Below the pieces are notes generated by a model. The model saw only the letters and a program-made list of their open reading frames with translations, was not told the DNA's origin and ran no database searches. Below, piece by piece: positions 7,205 to 16,780 of a DNA stretch of 64,000 bases (position 1 is its first letter; the number at the start of each line of letters is the position of its first letter). Origin of the DNA: JBEBXQ01 sp040391535 (GTDB lineage Bacteria > Bacteroidota > Bacteroidia > Cytophagales > Spirosomataceae). The position numbers and the translations under genes are program-made. Where the stretch lies: NCBI GenBank assembly GCA_040391535.1, contig JBEBXQ010000003.1, forward strand, positions 28,843 through 92,842, in the 5' to 3' direction.

Positions 7205-10200
7205 ATGATTGCAGATATTTTTATAAAGAGACCCGTCACCGCGATTGTAACATCAATCGTGATTGTTCTTGTTGGTCTTATTGCCATGTATAATCTGCCT
7301 GTGGCACAATATCCTGATGTTTCCCCACCTACAGTGTCAGTGACTGGAAACTTTACAGGCGCAGATGCGGAGACGGTTGAGCAGACAACCACCACACCCA
7401 TTGAAACCCAGATCAACGGGGTGCCGGGGATGACTTACATGTCCAGTAACAGTACAAGCAGCGGCCAGAGCAGTATTACCGTAAACTTTGAAGTCGGAAC
7501 TAATATTGACATCGCTGCGCTTGATGTTCAGAACCGCGTCAGTGTGGCCGAACCATCACTTCCGGACATGGTAAAACGTTTGGGGCTAACGGTACGGAAA
7601 AGACAACCTTCCGTAATGATGGTATTGGGATTATATTCTCCCAACGGTACCCATAGTGCTCAGTTTGTAGGAAACTATGCCAATATTTATCTCAAAGATG
7701 CCTTGCAAAGGGTAAAAGGAGTAGGGGATATCTTTGCACGTGCAGATGACTTCGGTATGAGGATATGGCTGGATCCGGAAAAGCTGGCGAACCTCCGTAT
7801 GACTCCTTCTGACATTTCGGCCTCTCTTGCCGAACAGAACCTTCAGATTGCTGCGGGTACTGTCGGTGGAAATCCGCAACCTGCAGCGCAGGCTTTTGAA
7901 TACAGTGTACTTACAAACAGCCGTCTGAATACGGTTGAGCAATTTGAAAATATTGTGGTACGCACTGCCCCTAATGAAGGCAGTGTCGTATTTCTGAAAG
8001 ATGTTGCGAGGGTAGAACTCGGAAAATTTGACTACGGAGTTAATGCTTTTGTCAATGGTCGTCCGGCAGCCTTTATGATGATTTATCAGGCTCCCGGTTC
8101 AAATATCCTGGATACTTATGACGGGCTGATGAAAGCCCTTGAGGAGGCAAAAAAGAATTTTCCCAGTGATATTGACTATGTCTTACCCACGGAAAATGCC
8201 TCTGTTGTAAGGGTTTCGGTGCAGGAGGTAATAAAAACTCTGATGGAAGCGCTGGTACTGGTAACGCTTGTTGTATTTCTTTTCCTGCAAAGCTGGAGAG
8301 CAACGCTGATTCCGCTACTTGCTGTACCCGTATCACTGATCGGAACACTGATCTTTTTTATTCCGTTTGACTTTACCATCAATACCCTGACTCTTTTTGC
8401 GTTTGTACTGGCTATTGGTATTGTGGTGGATGATGCCATTGTGGTGGTGGAAGCTGTGCAGCATTATATAGATGAGAAAAAGATGTCGGCCAAAGAAGCT
8501 ACTATTCAGGCCATGAAGGATATTTCTGGGCCGGTAATTGCTATCGCATTGATTCTTGCGGCTGTATTCGTTCCTGTAAGCTTTGTGCCGGGTATTGTAG
8601 GACGGCTTTATCAGCAATTCGCCATTACTATTGCGGTATCGGTACTTTTATCTGCATTTGTGGCCTTGTCTCTGACACCGGCCTTATGTTCCATTATGCT
8701 GAAACCCACCAAGACCAAAGAATCGGAAATGAATTTTCTGGACCGTTTCTTTTTCCGTTTTAACAAATGGTTTGATAGGGTTTCGCTTGGGTATAAAAGA
8801 GGGGTGGCCAAATGGATTAAAGCCACACCATTGGTGATGGTCATGATGGTTTGTTTGTGTGTCGGCCTGTTTTTCCTGTTTCAGAACAAACCTACCGGCT
8901 TCATTCCGATAGAAGATGAAGGTCGTCTGTTTGTTACCTATGAAATGCCGGAAGCGACTTCTACAACACGAAATGTGGCTATGCTTCAGGATATCATGAA
9001 AAGGATTGAAGATATACCTGAGATCAGGGTTGCGGGTGGCCTTGCCGGAATGAATATCGTTACTTTTTCGAATAAATCAAACGCAGGTACTTTGTTTATC
9101 AACCTGCACCCGTGGTCAGACCGGAAAGGAAAAGATCAGCATGTTCAGGCCGTAATTCAGAAAATTATGCAGAGAACAGCTGATATTAAGGAGGCCCGGA
9201 TTATCCCGATCGCCCCACCGGCTATTCCTGGATTAGGAGCTACGTCTGGTTTTACTTTCCAGTTGCAGCAGACTTCAGGGGGTACTATCAGAGAACTGGA
9301 AACGGTAGTTAATGAATTTGTTCAGAAAGTTAATGCACGTCCTGAAATCGGAAGAGCGTATACTTTCTTTACAGCACGTACACCAAGTTATCAGCTGGAT
9401 GTAGACAGAGAGAAAGCCAAACGGTTAGGAGTCAATGTGTCGGATGTGTTTAATTCCTTGTCTGTACTGCTTGGTAGCGGATACGTGAATGACTTTAACT
9501 TATACGGTCGGAATTTCCGGGTAATGGTGCAGGCCGACAGTACTTCCCGTTCGTCCATGGAAAACATCGGTAAATTCCACGTCAGAAACAGTGGCGGAGA
9601 AATGCTTCCTTTAAGTTCACTGGTAAGTTACAGGATCGTGAACAACCCTGCTGTTATTTCTCACTATAATATTTATCGCTCAGTAGATATTAATGGTACT
9701 CCGGCCGACGGTTTCAGTTCAGGGCAGGCGATACAGGCATTAAAAGAAGTGGCAGACAATTCACTGCCGGATGGGTACAGCTATGAGTTCAGTGGAATGA
9801 GCCTTGAAGAGATAAAATCAGGAAACAGCACCATCCTTATTTTTGGTATATCCATTGTGTTCGTATTCCTTTTCCTGGCAGCACTTTATGAGAGCTGGAC
9901 AGTTCCGTTCTCTGTACTGTTTGCCGTGCCGATCGGGGCCTTTGGTTCAATCCTGACCTTGACTTTCCTTCCGTCATTGTCGAATAATATTTATGCGCAG
10001 ATCGGGTTGATTACACTGATCGGTCTTGCTGCTAAAAATGCGATTCTGATTGTTGAATTTGCCAAGGAAAGGGTAGATGGGGGTATGGAACTGATAGAGG
10101 CTACACTCGATGCTGTAAAGCTGAGACTTCGCCCGATTATCATGACGTCCCTGGCATTTATACTGGGTGTATTACCTTTGGCATTTGCAACAGGGGCATC

Positions 10201-10369
10201 ATCTGTTTCCAGAAATACGATCGGATGGACTGTATTCGGAGGGATGATTGCCGCTACTTCACTAGCCATCTTTGTGGTACCGGTATTCTTTGTATTGATT
10301 GAAAGGTTTGCCGGAGGTAAGAAGGTCAAGTTTGACAAAAAGAACCTTGAGGTAAAGACCCATGAATAA
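7205..10369 (+). CDS. HAE1-family RND efflux pump (AcrB-like)
   Basis: Inner-membrane proton-driven multidrug exporter (1054 residues, the normal size for the AcrB/MexB group). Twelve membrane helices in two halves are recognisable, each half followed by a large periplasmic loop. The proton-relay residues are present: Asp409 and Asp410 in VVDDAIVVVEAV and Lys944 in AAKNAILIVEFAKE. The N-terminus (IADIFIKRPVTAIVTSIVIV) and NLPVAQYPDVSPPTV are typical of hydrophobe/amphiphile exporters rather than metal (CusA) or lipid (HpnN) exporters. It is last in the TolC-adaptor-pump operon and is followed by a strong terminator. No local repressor such as TetR is linked. Confidence 0.95.
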   Translation: MIADIFIKRPVTAIVTSIVIVLVGLIAMYNLPVAQYPDVSPPTVSVTGNFTGADAETVEQTTTTPIETQINGVPGMTYMSSNSTSSGQSSITVNFEVGTNIDIAALDVQNRVSVAEPSLPDMVKRLGLTVRKRQPSVMMVLGLYSPNGTHSAQFVGNYANIYLKDALQRVKGVGDIFARADDFGMRIWLDPEKLANLRMTPSDISASLAEQNLQIAAGTVGGNPQPAAQAFEYSVLTNSRLNTVEQFENIVVRTAPNEGSVVFLKDVARVELGKFDYGVNAFVNGRPAAFMMIYQAPGSNILDTYDGLMKALEEAKKNFPSDIDYVLPTENASVVRVSVQEVIKTLMEALVLVTLVVFLFLQSWRATLIPLLAVPVSLIGTLIFFIPFDFTINTLTLFAFVLAIGIVVDDAIVVVEAVQHYIDEKKMSAKEATIQAMKDISGPVIAIALILAAVFVPVSFVPGIVGRLYQQFAITIAVSVLLSAFVALSLTPALCSIMLKPTKTKESEMNFLDRFFFRFNKWFDRVSLGYKRGVAKWIKATPLVMVMMVCLCVGLFFLFQNKPTGFIPIEDEGRLFVTYEMPEATSTTRNVAMLQDIMKRIEDIPEIRVAGGLAGMNIVTFSNKSNAGTLFINLHPWSDRKGKDQHVQAVIQKIMQRTADIKEARIIPIAPPAIPGLGATSGFTFQLQQTSGGTIRELETVVNEFVQKVNARPEIGRAYTFFTARTPSYQLDVDREKAKRLGVNVSDVFNSLSVLLGSGYVNDFNLYGRNFRVMVQADSTSRSSMENIGKFHVRNSGGEMLPLSSLVSYRIVNNPAVISHYNIYRSVDINGTPADGFSSGQAIQALKEVADNSLPDGYSYEFSGMSLEEIKSGNSTILIFGISIVFVFLFLAALYESWTVPFSVLFAVPIGAFGSILTLTFLPSLSNNIYAQIGLITLIGLAAKNAILIVEFAKERVDGGMELIEATLDAVKLRLRPIIMTSLAFILGVLPLAFATGASSVSRNTIGWTVFGGMIAATSLAIFVVPVFFVLIERFAGGKKVKFDKKNLEVKTHE

Positions 10370-10388
10370 TGGTTTTTGAATGATAATT

Positions 10389-10420
10389 AAAAATGACTGT
10401 CTGAAAAGGCAGTCATTTTT
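10389..10420 (+). terminator. terminator of the efflux operon
   Basis: Perfect 11-bp stem AAAAATGACTG (10389-10399) / CAGTCATTTTT (10410-10420), ten-base loop, ending in a T-run. It lies 20 bases after the pump stop codon and, because the left arm is A-rich, can also act on the minus strand. Confidence 0.88.
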
Positions 10421-10902
10421 AGTTTATAGGCAGGATGGCAATTGATTGTTTATGGAAAGCACATCGGTTTTTATCCGACAGAGCCAGAAGACCAGGAGTA
10501 TGCTTGTCAGGTTTATTGATGCTTTAATTGCATGAAGAATATTTAGAAAATGCAATTCCGTGAAAACGATAAATACCGTGTCACAGGCCTCGGGGCAGGT
10601 ACATATTCAATATCATTTGGGGATCTTAACATTCTGAAAATAGCATCCTTTCAGGATTTTACAGGCATTGCCTTCCCCCCTTTTTCTATTATCATTCCAC
10701 TACTTGGTGGTTATTTTAAGTCCGGAAGACTGGCAGGATTCTAGAAAAGCGGATATATCCGAAAATTAACCATGAAACGGTGATAGGATTCTAAACCCGG
10801 ACTAACGTTAATTACTTGATCAGCAGTAATAATTTTTTAGTACCTGTCAGCGTTTATCTTTTATAATTTCCTCCGCATAACACACCTGTTTTGAGCCGGA
10901 GA
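10421..10902. other. intergenic stretch with no convincing gene
   Basis: This stretch lies between the efflux operon terminator and the rplY terminator. A 64-codon open frame (10550-10744) has no family resemblance, no good promoter and an unlikely composition, so I do not call it. A weak dyad ATTACT/AGTAAT followed by Ts lies near 10814-10840. Nothing else is seen. Confidence 0.5.
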
Positions 10903-10933
10903 GAAAACAAAAATGCCGACCAAGTGGTCGGCA
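10903..10933 (-). terminator. terminator of the trpS-prs-rplY block
   Basis: GCCGACCA (10915-10922), loop AG, TGGTCGGC (10925-10932), extended by one A-T pair. On the minus strand it is followed by a T-rich run (complement of 10904-10913). It lies about 30 bases after the rplY stop. Confidence 0.85.
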
Positions 10934-10963
10934 CGTTTGCATCTATTAGCCATGAAAAATAAA

Positions 10964-11530
10964 TTACCCTTTCAATTGTCCTCTCAGTGCACGTGGGATA
11001 TCCACAGAAGCTACCGGGTTGCTTAACGGGCTTAGGATGGTAAATCCTTCAGCTTTAATGGAAGCAACTTTGACAGATTTTCCAAGATCAAGGTTGGTTA
11101 CATCCACTTCGATATAATCGGGAATGTTTTCCGCAGCACCTTGTACCTGCAATTTAAGTAATTTCTGGTTTAATTTACCACCTTTCATTACTCCTGTTGA
11201 AGTACCTGTTAATTTCACAGGAACTTTTACTTTAATTTGTTTTCCAGGAACGATTTCAAGGAAATCGGCATGGATGATTGAATCATTTACAGGGTGAAAC
11301 TGAGTCTCCTGCAAGATTCCCTGATAGATGTCTCCTTCGATGTTAATAGTAATATTAAAAACATCAGGAGTGAAAAGCAACTCACGGAACAGAATAGTCG
11401 GAGCATAGAAATGAACGTGTTCTTTTCCTCCGTACAATACTGATGGAACGTAACCTTCAGCACGTAGCTTCTGCGATTCCGTCTTTCCGAGATTCGCTCT
11501 TTTAAACCCTACAATCTCATGCTTTTTCAT
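10964..11530 (-). CDS. rplY: 50S ribosomal protein L25 / general stress protein Ctc
   Basis: Ribosomal protein L25 of the long Ctc type (188 residues): an N-terminal 5S-rRNA-binding L25 domain (about 1-90; LRAEGYVPSVLYGG is characteristic) and a C-terminal TL5/Ctc beta domain (about 95-185; GKQIKVKVPVKLTG). It binds 5S rRNA in the large subunit. It lies 27 bp after prs, a gene order common in Bacteroidota, and ends at a clear terminator. The extra C-terminal domain distinguishes it from the short enterobacterial L25. Confidence 0.95.
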   Translation of the reverse strand: MKKHEIVGFKRANLGKTESQKLRAEGYVPSVLYGGKEHVHFYAPTILFRELLFTPDVFNITINIEGDIYQGILQETQFHPVNDSIIHADFLEIVPGKQIKVKVPVKLTGTSTGVMKGGKLNQKLLKLQVQGAAENIPDYIEVDVTNLDLGKSVKVASIKAEGFTILSPLSNPVASVDIPRALRGQLKG

Positions 11531-11557
11531 AATTATGGATTAAATTTAGTAAAAAAA

Positions 11558-12502
11558 TTAATTATTTGTTATAAATAGTGAACTAATAGATTCGTGGTCT
11601 CGAATTCTGCCGATCGCTTTTGCGAAAAGTTCAGCGACAGAAAGTACTTTAATTTTGGGACTATGCCCTTTTAACGGGATCGTATCAGTGATGATCAGCT
11701 CTTCCAGCACAGAATTATTAATGTTATCATAAGCCTTTCCCGACAAAACAGGGTGCGTACAAATAGCTCTGACAGAAGCCGCTCCTTTGTCTAGAATAAT
11801 TTCAGCAGCTTTACAGATGGTACCTCCCGTATCCATCAGATCATCCACCAGTACTACATTCGCGTTTTCAACATCACCGATTACCTGCATGGATGCAATC
11901 TCATTAGCTCTTTTTCTGTGCTTATCACAAAGAACCATATCGGCATTCAGGAATTTGGCGAACGTTCTTGCCCGTGCGGCGCCGCCTACATCCGGAGATG
12001 CGATCAGCAGATCAGGGAGGTTCAAAGCCTGAATGTAAGGTACAAATATCGTTGCTCCTTCGAGATGATCTACCGGAAAATCAAAGAATCCCTGAATCTG
12101 TCCGGCATGCAGGTCTAGTGTAATTAACCGGTCAACGCCTGAGGCAGATAACAGATTAGCTACGACCTTAGCACCAATGGCAACCCGTGGTTTGTCTTTT
12201 CTGTCCTGACGGGCATATCCAAAATACGGAATTACAACAGTTACGTAGTGTGCTGAAGCTCTGCGCGCTGCGTCTACCATCAGTAACAATTCCATCAGAT
12301 TGTCGGCCGGTGGAAATGTGGACTGGATAAGGAACACATCACATCCGCGAATTGATTCTTCAAAGCTGGGGGAAAGCTCCCCGTCACTGAAACTCCGGAG
12401 TGTATAGCCACCCAGATCCTTTCCAAAAAAACGAGCAATATCTTTGGCCAGGTATTCCGATTTACTACCGGAAAAAATCTTTACTGTATTTATTGAACCC
12501 AT
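11558..12502 (-). CDS. prs: ribose-phosphate pyrophosphokinase
   Basis: Makes PRPP from ribose 5-phosphate and ATP, feeding nucleotide, histidine and tryptophan synthesis (314 residues, standard length). The PRPP-binding loop is present as VVLVDDLMDTGGTICKAA (about residues 215-232). The divalent-cation segment TLDLHAGQIQGFFDFPVDHL lies at about 127-146, and the IPYFGYARQDRKDKPR flexible loop at about 92-107. Upstream lies PAP2 at 34 bp and downstream rplY at 27 bp, so it is probably part of one minus-strand transcript starting near trpS. Confidence 0.96.
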   Translation of the reverse strand: MGSINTVKIFSGSKSEYLAKDIARFFGKDLGGYTLRSFSDGELSPSFEESIRGCDVFLIQSTFPPADNLMELLLMVDAARRASAHYVTVVIPYFGYARQDRKDKPRVAIGAKVVANLLSASGVDRLITLDLHAGQIQGFFDFPVDHLEGATIFVPYIQALNLPDLLIASPDVGGAARARTFAKFLNADMVLCDKHRKRANEIASMQVIGDVENANVVLVDDLMDTGGTICKAAEIILDKGAASVRAICTHPVLSGKAYDNINNSVLEELIITDTIPLKGHSPKIKVLSVAELFAKAIGRIRDHESISSLFITNN

Positions 12503-12536
12503 CAGTACTTAAAAAGTTGTGCAAAATTATAGAAAA

Positions 12537-13112
12537 TCAGGCAATTATCTTTGCAATTTTATTTATTTTTAAAGTTTTGTAAATTATCAGAGCGGCAAGT
12601 ACCCCCACAAGAGCCCCTACCAATATGTCTCCTGTGTAGTGTACACCAACATAAACCCTGCTGTATGAATAGAGTACAGACCAAAGGAAGATCCATTTCA
12701 TCCATTTGATGCGGTCTCTCGTGAGCAGCCATAAAGAGGTGGCCACAGCAAACGAAGTAGACGCATGCGATGAGGCAAATCCGAATTTACCGCCACATCC
12801 GGCTACATTGTGTACCAGATGGCCAATCACCGGGTCATGACAGGGGCGCGGGCGGGCAAAAAAAGGTTTCATTAATCCGGAGGTTATATAATCAGCGAGC
12901 AGGACGGCGAAAATCATGGCAACAAAATAGATCCAGCCGGTTTTTCCATAATTTCTGACAATCTGGTAAAGTAAAAACAAATACATAGGAATCCAGGTGT
13001 ATTTGTTGGTTACCCAATACATAACTGTATCGAAAAACGGGGTATGCAATCCGTTAAACCACAAAAACAGATTCTGGTCGCCTGTTATCAGATTGTCTAT
13101 AGCTTCTGTCAT
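12537..13112 (-). CDS. PAP2-superfamily membrane phosphatase
   Basis: Integral membrane acid phosphatase (191 residues) of the PAP2/undecaprenyl-diphosphatase-like superfamily. All three catalytic motifs are seen: KPFFARPRP at 82-90, SSHAS with His116, and SRVYVGVHYTGD at 151-162 with the nucleophilic His158 and Asp162. Five to six hydrophobic helices surround them. The active site would face the periplasm and dephosphorylate lipid phosphates such as undecaprenyl pyrophosphate or phosphatidyl derivatives; which one is not decidable. It starts 2 bp after the trpS stop, so coupled expression is likely. Confidence 0.9.
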   Translation of the reverse strand: MTEAIDNLITGDQNLFLWFNGLHTPFFDTVMYWVTNKYTWIPMYLFLLYQIVRNYGKTGWIYFVAMIFAVLLADYITSGLMKPFFARPRPCHDPVIGHLVHNVAGCGGKFGFASSHASTSFAVATSLWLLTRDRIKWMKWIFLWSVLYSYSRVYVGVHYTGDILVGALVGVLAALIIYKTLKINKIAKIIA

Positions 13113-13114
13113 GA

Positions 13115-14089
13115 TTAGAATCCGAGGGCCTTTCTCACCCTTTTGATCGTTTTTTGCGCTATTTCCCTGGCTTTTTCTTCACCTGCGAGCAGCTTGTTTT
13201 CCAGCTCCTGCGGATTTTCTTCGTAATAATAATTGAATAGTTTCCGGGGCTCTTCAAATTTCTTCATGATCAGTTCGTAGAGTGCCTGTTTGGCATGTCC
13301 GTAACCATAAGCTCCGTTCAGATAATTGTGACGCATGGTATTGGTTTCTTCATCAGAAGCCAGTAAGGAATACAGCTGAAAAGTAACGTCTGTATCAGGA
13401 TTCTTCGGTTCTTCCATCGGAGTAGAATCCGAAATGATTTTCATGATGTTTTTCCTGAGTTCTTTTTCCGGCAGGAATACGTTAATGTAATTGTTATAGG
13501 ACTTACTCATTTTCTGGCCATCGACACCCGGAATGGTCATTAGCCTTTCATCAATCTTTGCTTCAGGAAGTATCAGCAGCTCTTCGCCGGTGAGGCGGTT
13601 AAATGTACTGGCGATGTCACGGGTCATTTCAAGATGCTGTTTCTGATCCTTTCCTACAGGTACAATATTGGCATCATATAAAAGAATATCGGCCGACATG
13701 AGTACCGGATAGGTAAAGAGGCCCGCGTTCACTTCTGCCAGTCTTTCTGACTTATCTTTGAAAGAATGTGCATTGGACAACATGGGGAAGGGGGTGTAGC
13801 AACTCAGATACCAGGTGAGTTCTGTATGCTCCTGTATGCGTGATTGCCTCCAGAATACATTTTTCTCTGTATCAAAACCCATAGCGAGCCAGGTAGCTGC
13901 AACGGCTCTGACATATTCATCACGTAATTTCCCGTCTTTGATGGAAGTCAGGGAGTGTAAATCTGCAATAAAGAAAAAGGATTCATTGCCTGGGTTTCTG
14001 GAAAGCTCAATTGCTGGTTGAATTGCACCTAATATATTGCCAAGGTGTGGTCTTCCACTACTTTGGATGCCGGTTAAGATTCGTGCCAT
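13115..14089 (-). CDS. trpS: tryptophanyl-tRNA synthetase
   Basis: Class I aminoacyl-tRNA synthetase that charges tRNA-Trp (324 residues). The HIGH-like signature is HLGN at 15-18 and the KMSKS loop is intact at 193-197. The Trp pocket segment CYTPFPMLSNAHSFKDK and MSADILLYDANIVPVGKDQ, both typical of bacterial TrpRS, are present. It is the first gene of a minus-strand block (trpS-PAP2-prs-rplY) and is divergent from the DUF2461 gene across 84 bp. Confidence 0.96.
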   Translation of the reverse strand: MARILTGIQSSGRPHLGNILGAIQPAIELSRNPGNESFFFIADLHSLTSIKDGKLRDEYVRAVAATWLAMGFDTEKNVFWRQSRIQEHTELTWYLSCYTPFPMLSNAHSFKDKSERLAEVNAGLFTYPVLMSADILLYDANIVPVGKDQKQHLEMTRDIASTFNRLTGEELLILPEAKIDERLMTIPGVDGQKMSKSYNNYINVFLPEKELRKNIMKIISDSTPMEEPKNPDTDVTFQLYSLLASDEETNTMRHNYLNGAYGYGHAKQALYELIMKKFEEPRKLFNYYYEENPQELENKLLAGEEKAREIAQKTIKRVRKALGF

Positions 14090-14173
14090 GGATGGTAATA
14101 AAGTTATTCAGATAGTATGAAATGCAAAAATCGTTAAATTGCCCGGGATTTTAAAATTGAAAACTGTTTCTAT

Positions 14174-14851
14174 ATGCCAGTGACTGCTTCAACCTTTGAC
14201 TTTCTGCACGATTTAAGTGAAAATAATAACCGCGACTGGTTTCAGAATAACCGGAAAAGATATGAAAAAGCGAAATCAGAAATAGAACAACTGGTTGATA
14301 TTCTGATACAGGAAACCGGAAAGATCGAAGAACTGGGACCCACCCGTGTGAAAGATTGTCTGTTCAGAATCAACCGCGATGTTCGTTTTTCCAAAGATAA
14401 ATCTCCCTATAAAAATTTTCTGAGTGCTGCCATCGGCCCCGGAGGAAGGAATTCAGGGCGTATCGATTATTACGTGCATATTCAGGCCGGTGGAAATTCA
14501 TTTCTGGGTGGGGGCATGTGGTCGCCGACCCCGGCTCAGCTTGCCAAGTACAGACAGGAAATAGATTATAATGCTGCTGAACTCAAATCAATCATTAATA
14601 GGGCTGATTTCAGAAGCTATTTTCCGGAAGTCTGGGGGGAGGTGATGAAAACGGCACCGAAAGGTTATCCCAAAGAACATCCGGAAATCGGGCTTTTACG
14701 ATACAAGCAGCTGTTTTTTATGCACAAATTCTCTGATGCGGAAGTGCAGCAGGCTGATTTCCCGCAGGAAGTAATGAAAGGGATTGCCTTGTTAAAACCT
14801 TATTGCGATTTTCTGAATTACATATTTTTTGATGAAGAGGAAGAAGATTAA
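14174..14851 (+). CDS. DUF2461 domain-containing protein
   Basis: Cytoplasmic protein of 225 residues matching the DUF2461 (TIGR02453-like) family. The opening TFDFLHDLSENNNRDWFQNNRKRYE and the later KDCLFRINRDVRFSKDKSPYK with YYVHIQAGGNSFLGGGMW are the family hallmarks, spanning nearly the whole length. The biochemical role of the family is not known. Its TAA overlaps the stop of the convergent aminotransferase gene by 4 bp, so there is no room for a terminator between them. The acidic C-terminus ends EEEED. Confidence 0.9.
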   Translation: MPVTASTFDFLHDLSENNNRDWFQNNRKRYEKAKSEIEQLVDILIQETGKIEELGPTRVKDCLFRINRDVRFSKDKSPYKNFLSAAIGPGGRNSGRIDYYVHIQAGGNSFLGGGMWSPTPAQLAKYRQEIDYNAAELKSIINRADFRSYFPEVWGEVMKTAPKGYPKEHPEIGLLRYKQLFFMHKFSDAEVQQADFPQEVMKGIALLKPYCDFLNYIFFDEEEED

Positions 14852-16074
14852 GCCCCTTCCTCTATTTCGCTCATCGCCTCATTGATCATCCGGCATCCTT
14901 CCAGTATCTCCTGATCACTGATGGTAAGCGGCGGTGCCAGACGCATCGAATTGTCACAGAAAAGAAACCAGTCTGTTATCAATCCTTTTTCAATGCACCG
15001 GTCTATTACTTTTTTAAGGACTTCAAACGTATCGAATTCGACAGCAAGCATTAATCCCTTTCCTCTGATATTCCTGACCAGCGGATGGTGTATATGCTGT
15101 TGTATGAGGTTTCCTTTCTGAATGGCGTTGGCCGGCAGGTTTTCATCCCGCACAATCTGTAATGTGGCCAGTGCGGCGGCACAGCTGACGGGGTGGCCGC
15201 CAAAGGTGGTGATATGTCCCAGAATAGGATTGTTCTTCAATACTGACATCAGTTGCTGGGACGCCATAAAAGCTCCTATCGGCATCCCTCCGCCCATTCC
15301 TTTGGCTGTCAGTAGAATATCCGGATAAATATCAGCTCCTTCAAATGCCCAGAAGGTGCCGGTCCGTCCGAAACCGGTCTGAATCTCATCTGCTATCAGG
15401 ATCGTTCCTGTTTCGGTGCAGCGTTCTCTCAGTAATTTCAGGTATTCCGGGTCACTGATTCTGATGCCTGATTCTCCTCCGACTATTTCAATGACTACGG
15501 CAGCCGTTTTTGCAGTGATTTTTTGGAGATCCGCTTTGTTATTCCTTTCAATACAACGTGTATCGGGAAGAAGCGGACGAAAATTGGTTTTGAAAAATTC
15601 AGCTCCCGCGATACTTAACGCTCCCTGTGATGAGCCGTGATAAGCGTTGAAATACGAAATTATCTCAGCCCTGCCCGTATAACGCTTGGCAAGCTTCATG
15701 GCTCCTTCAACAGCCTCTGTTCCCGAATTTGTAAAATAGACGTTGTCAATCATGCCAAAGGGAGACGGGGCCGACACCTTTACCTTTAAAGTTTCGGTCA
15801 GGGCTGCTGCCAGTTTTGTCTGGGGTGTTTGAACGTATTCTCCGAATACCATCAGGTGCATGTATTTATCCAGTTGTTCCTGAATGGCTTTCAACACCCT
15901 GGGATGACGGTGCCCTACATTGCTGACACCTATTCCTGAAATAAAATCTATATATGATTTGCCATCGGGGCTATAAAGGTGAATACCCTCCGCTCTTTCA
16001 ATTTCAATGGCAAGCGGAAAATCGGAGGTCTGTGCAAGATGATCAAAAAAATGTTGTCTTGAAGTGATATGCAT
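14848..16074 (-). CDS. class III PLP-dependent aminotransferase
   Basis: Aspartate aminotransferase superfamily, class III (408 residues). The PLP lysine is Lys258 in LLTAKGMGGGMPIG, with the family motif ILIADEIQTGFGRTGTFWAFE before it and FTNSGTEAVEGAMKLAKRYTG binding the cofactor phosphate. Members include acetylornithine, 4-aminobutyrate, ornithine and taurine aminotransferases; no arginine-synthesis genes lie nearby, so the substrate is open. It follows the DUF3307 gene by one base and is the third gene of the satD-DUF3307-aminotransferase unit. Its stop codon overlaps that of DUF2461. Confidence 0.9.
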   Translation of the reverse strand: MHITSRQHFFDHLAQTSDFPLAIEIERAEGIHLYSPDGKSYIDFISGIGVSNVGHRHPRVLKAIQEQLDKYMHLMVFGEYVQTPQTKLAAALTETLKVKVSAPSPFGMIDNVYFTNSGTEAVEGAMKLAKRYTGRAEIISYFNAYHGSSQGALSIAGAEFFKTNFRPLLPDTRCIERNNKADLQKITAKTAAVVIEIVGGESGIRISDPEYLKLLRERCTETGTILIADEIQTGFGRTGTFWAFEGADIYPDILLTAKGMGGGMPIGAFMASQQLMSVLKNNPILGHITTFGGHPVSCAAALATLQIVRDENLPANAIQKGNLIQQHIHHPLVRNIRGKGLMLAVEFDTFEVLKKVIDRCIEKGLITDWFLFCDNSMRLAPPLTISDQEILEGCRMINEAMSEIEEGA

Positions 16075-16075
16075 T

Positions 16076-16780
16076 TTATTTAATTTGATGAGCGGCTATG
16101 CCGGTCAGTATGGTTATGGTAAAACTCAATAGTGTACCCACCAGAACATATTCTGTGAGTTTAAGGTCTTCGTCTTTAAACCGGAGCAATGCTTTTGCTG
16201 CAATCAGAAACCCGATTGCCTCCAGCTGGTTACTGAACAAAAATGTAAGTATAAGAATTCGTTCTGTTATGCCTATCCATTTACCTGCAGCCTGCAATGT
16301 GTTCCCCGGGTTTTTGATCTGTATCCTGAACTTGTTGGTTAACAGCCCGATCGTTATGCCAAGCGGAAATGTGCATAATGCATAAGCAATGAAAATGGCC
16401 CAGACCCTTGGCCTGTTAAGCATCTCCTGGCCTGCGCTGATGATGGCGTTGAGATTATGGGTAAGGAGAATCCAGGCCACAATAAGTGCAAGCAAGTGCA
16501 GCGCCTGGTCCATCAGAAATATGCTGACCGACGGGTTACGCTGATATATCTTCCAGATATCAGTAGCCAGATGTACGGCAAATATACCGGCTCCCACCCA
16601 GATATTCTGCGTAAACAGACCTGCCAGTATACCTGCCAGTGCACAATGTAAGTAGAGCGGAACAGACTTCAGCATCTTTGTCTGTTTGCTTTTTACCCAG
16701 GCTCCCGGCTGAAAGAAAAAGTCGGCCAGAATGTGTGACGCCAGTAGTTTAAGGAGTACAATGATTTGAATATCAGTCAT
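16076..16780 (-). CDS. DUF3307 polytopic membrane protein
   Basis: Integral membrane protein of 234 residues with about six or seven helices. The first 110 residues match DUF3307. They carry conserved polar residues within hydrophobic stretches: SHILADFFFQP (His16, Asp20, Gln24), LHCALAG, VHLATDIWK and MDQALHLLAL. This spacing of His and Asp recalls a membrane-embedded metal site, but no activity is established for the family. Its start overlaps the end of the satD-like gene by 8 bp, so the two are translationally coupled. The C-terminal half (about 120-234) adds further helices not obviously part of DUF3307. Confidence 0.85.
   Translation of the reverse strand: MTDIQIIVLLKLLASHILADFFFQPGAWVKSKQTKMLKSVPLYLHCALAGILAGLFTQNIWVGAGIFAVHLATDIWKIYQRNPSVSIFLMDQALHLLALIVAWILLTHNLNAIISAGQEMLNRPRVWAIFIAYALCTFPLGITIGLLTNKFRIQIKNPGNTLQAAGKWIGITERILILTFLFSNQLEAIGFLIAAKALLRFKDEDLKLTEYVLVGTLLSFTITILTGIAAHQIK

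Noticed and set aside
7198..10338. Several antisense open frames inside the RND pump
   Set aside because: They are shadows of a complete 1054-codon gene with intact motifs and have no features of their own.
10550..10744. 64-residue open frame after the efflux operon
   Set aside because: No family resemblance, no promoter box or conserved spacing, in a gap bounded by terminators; probably chance.
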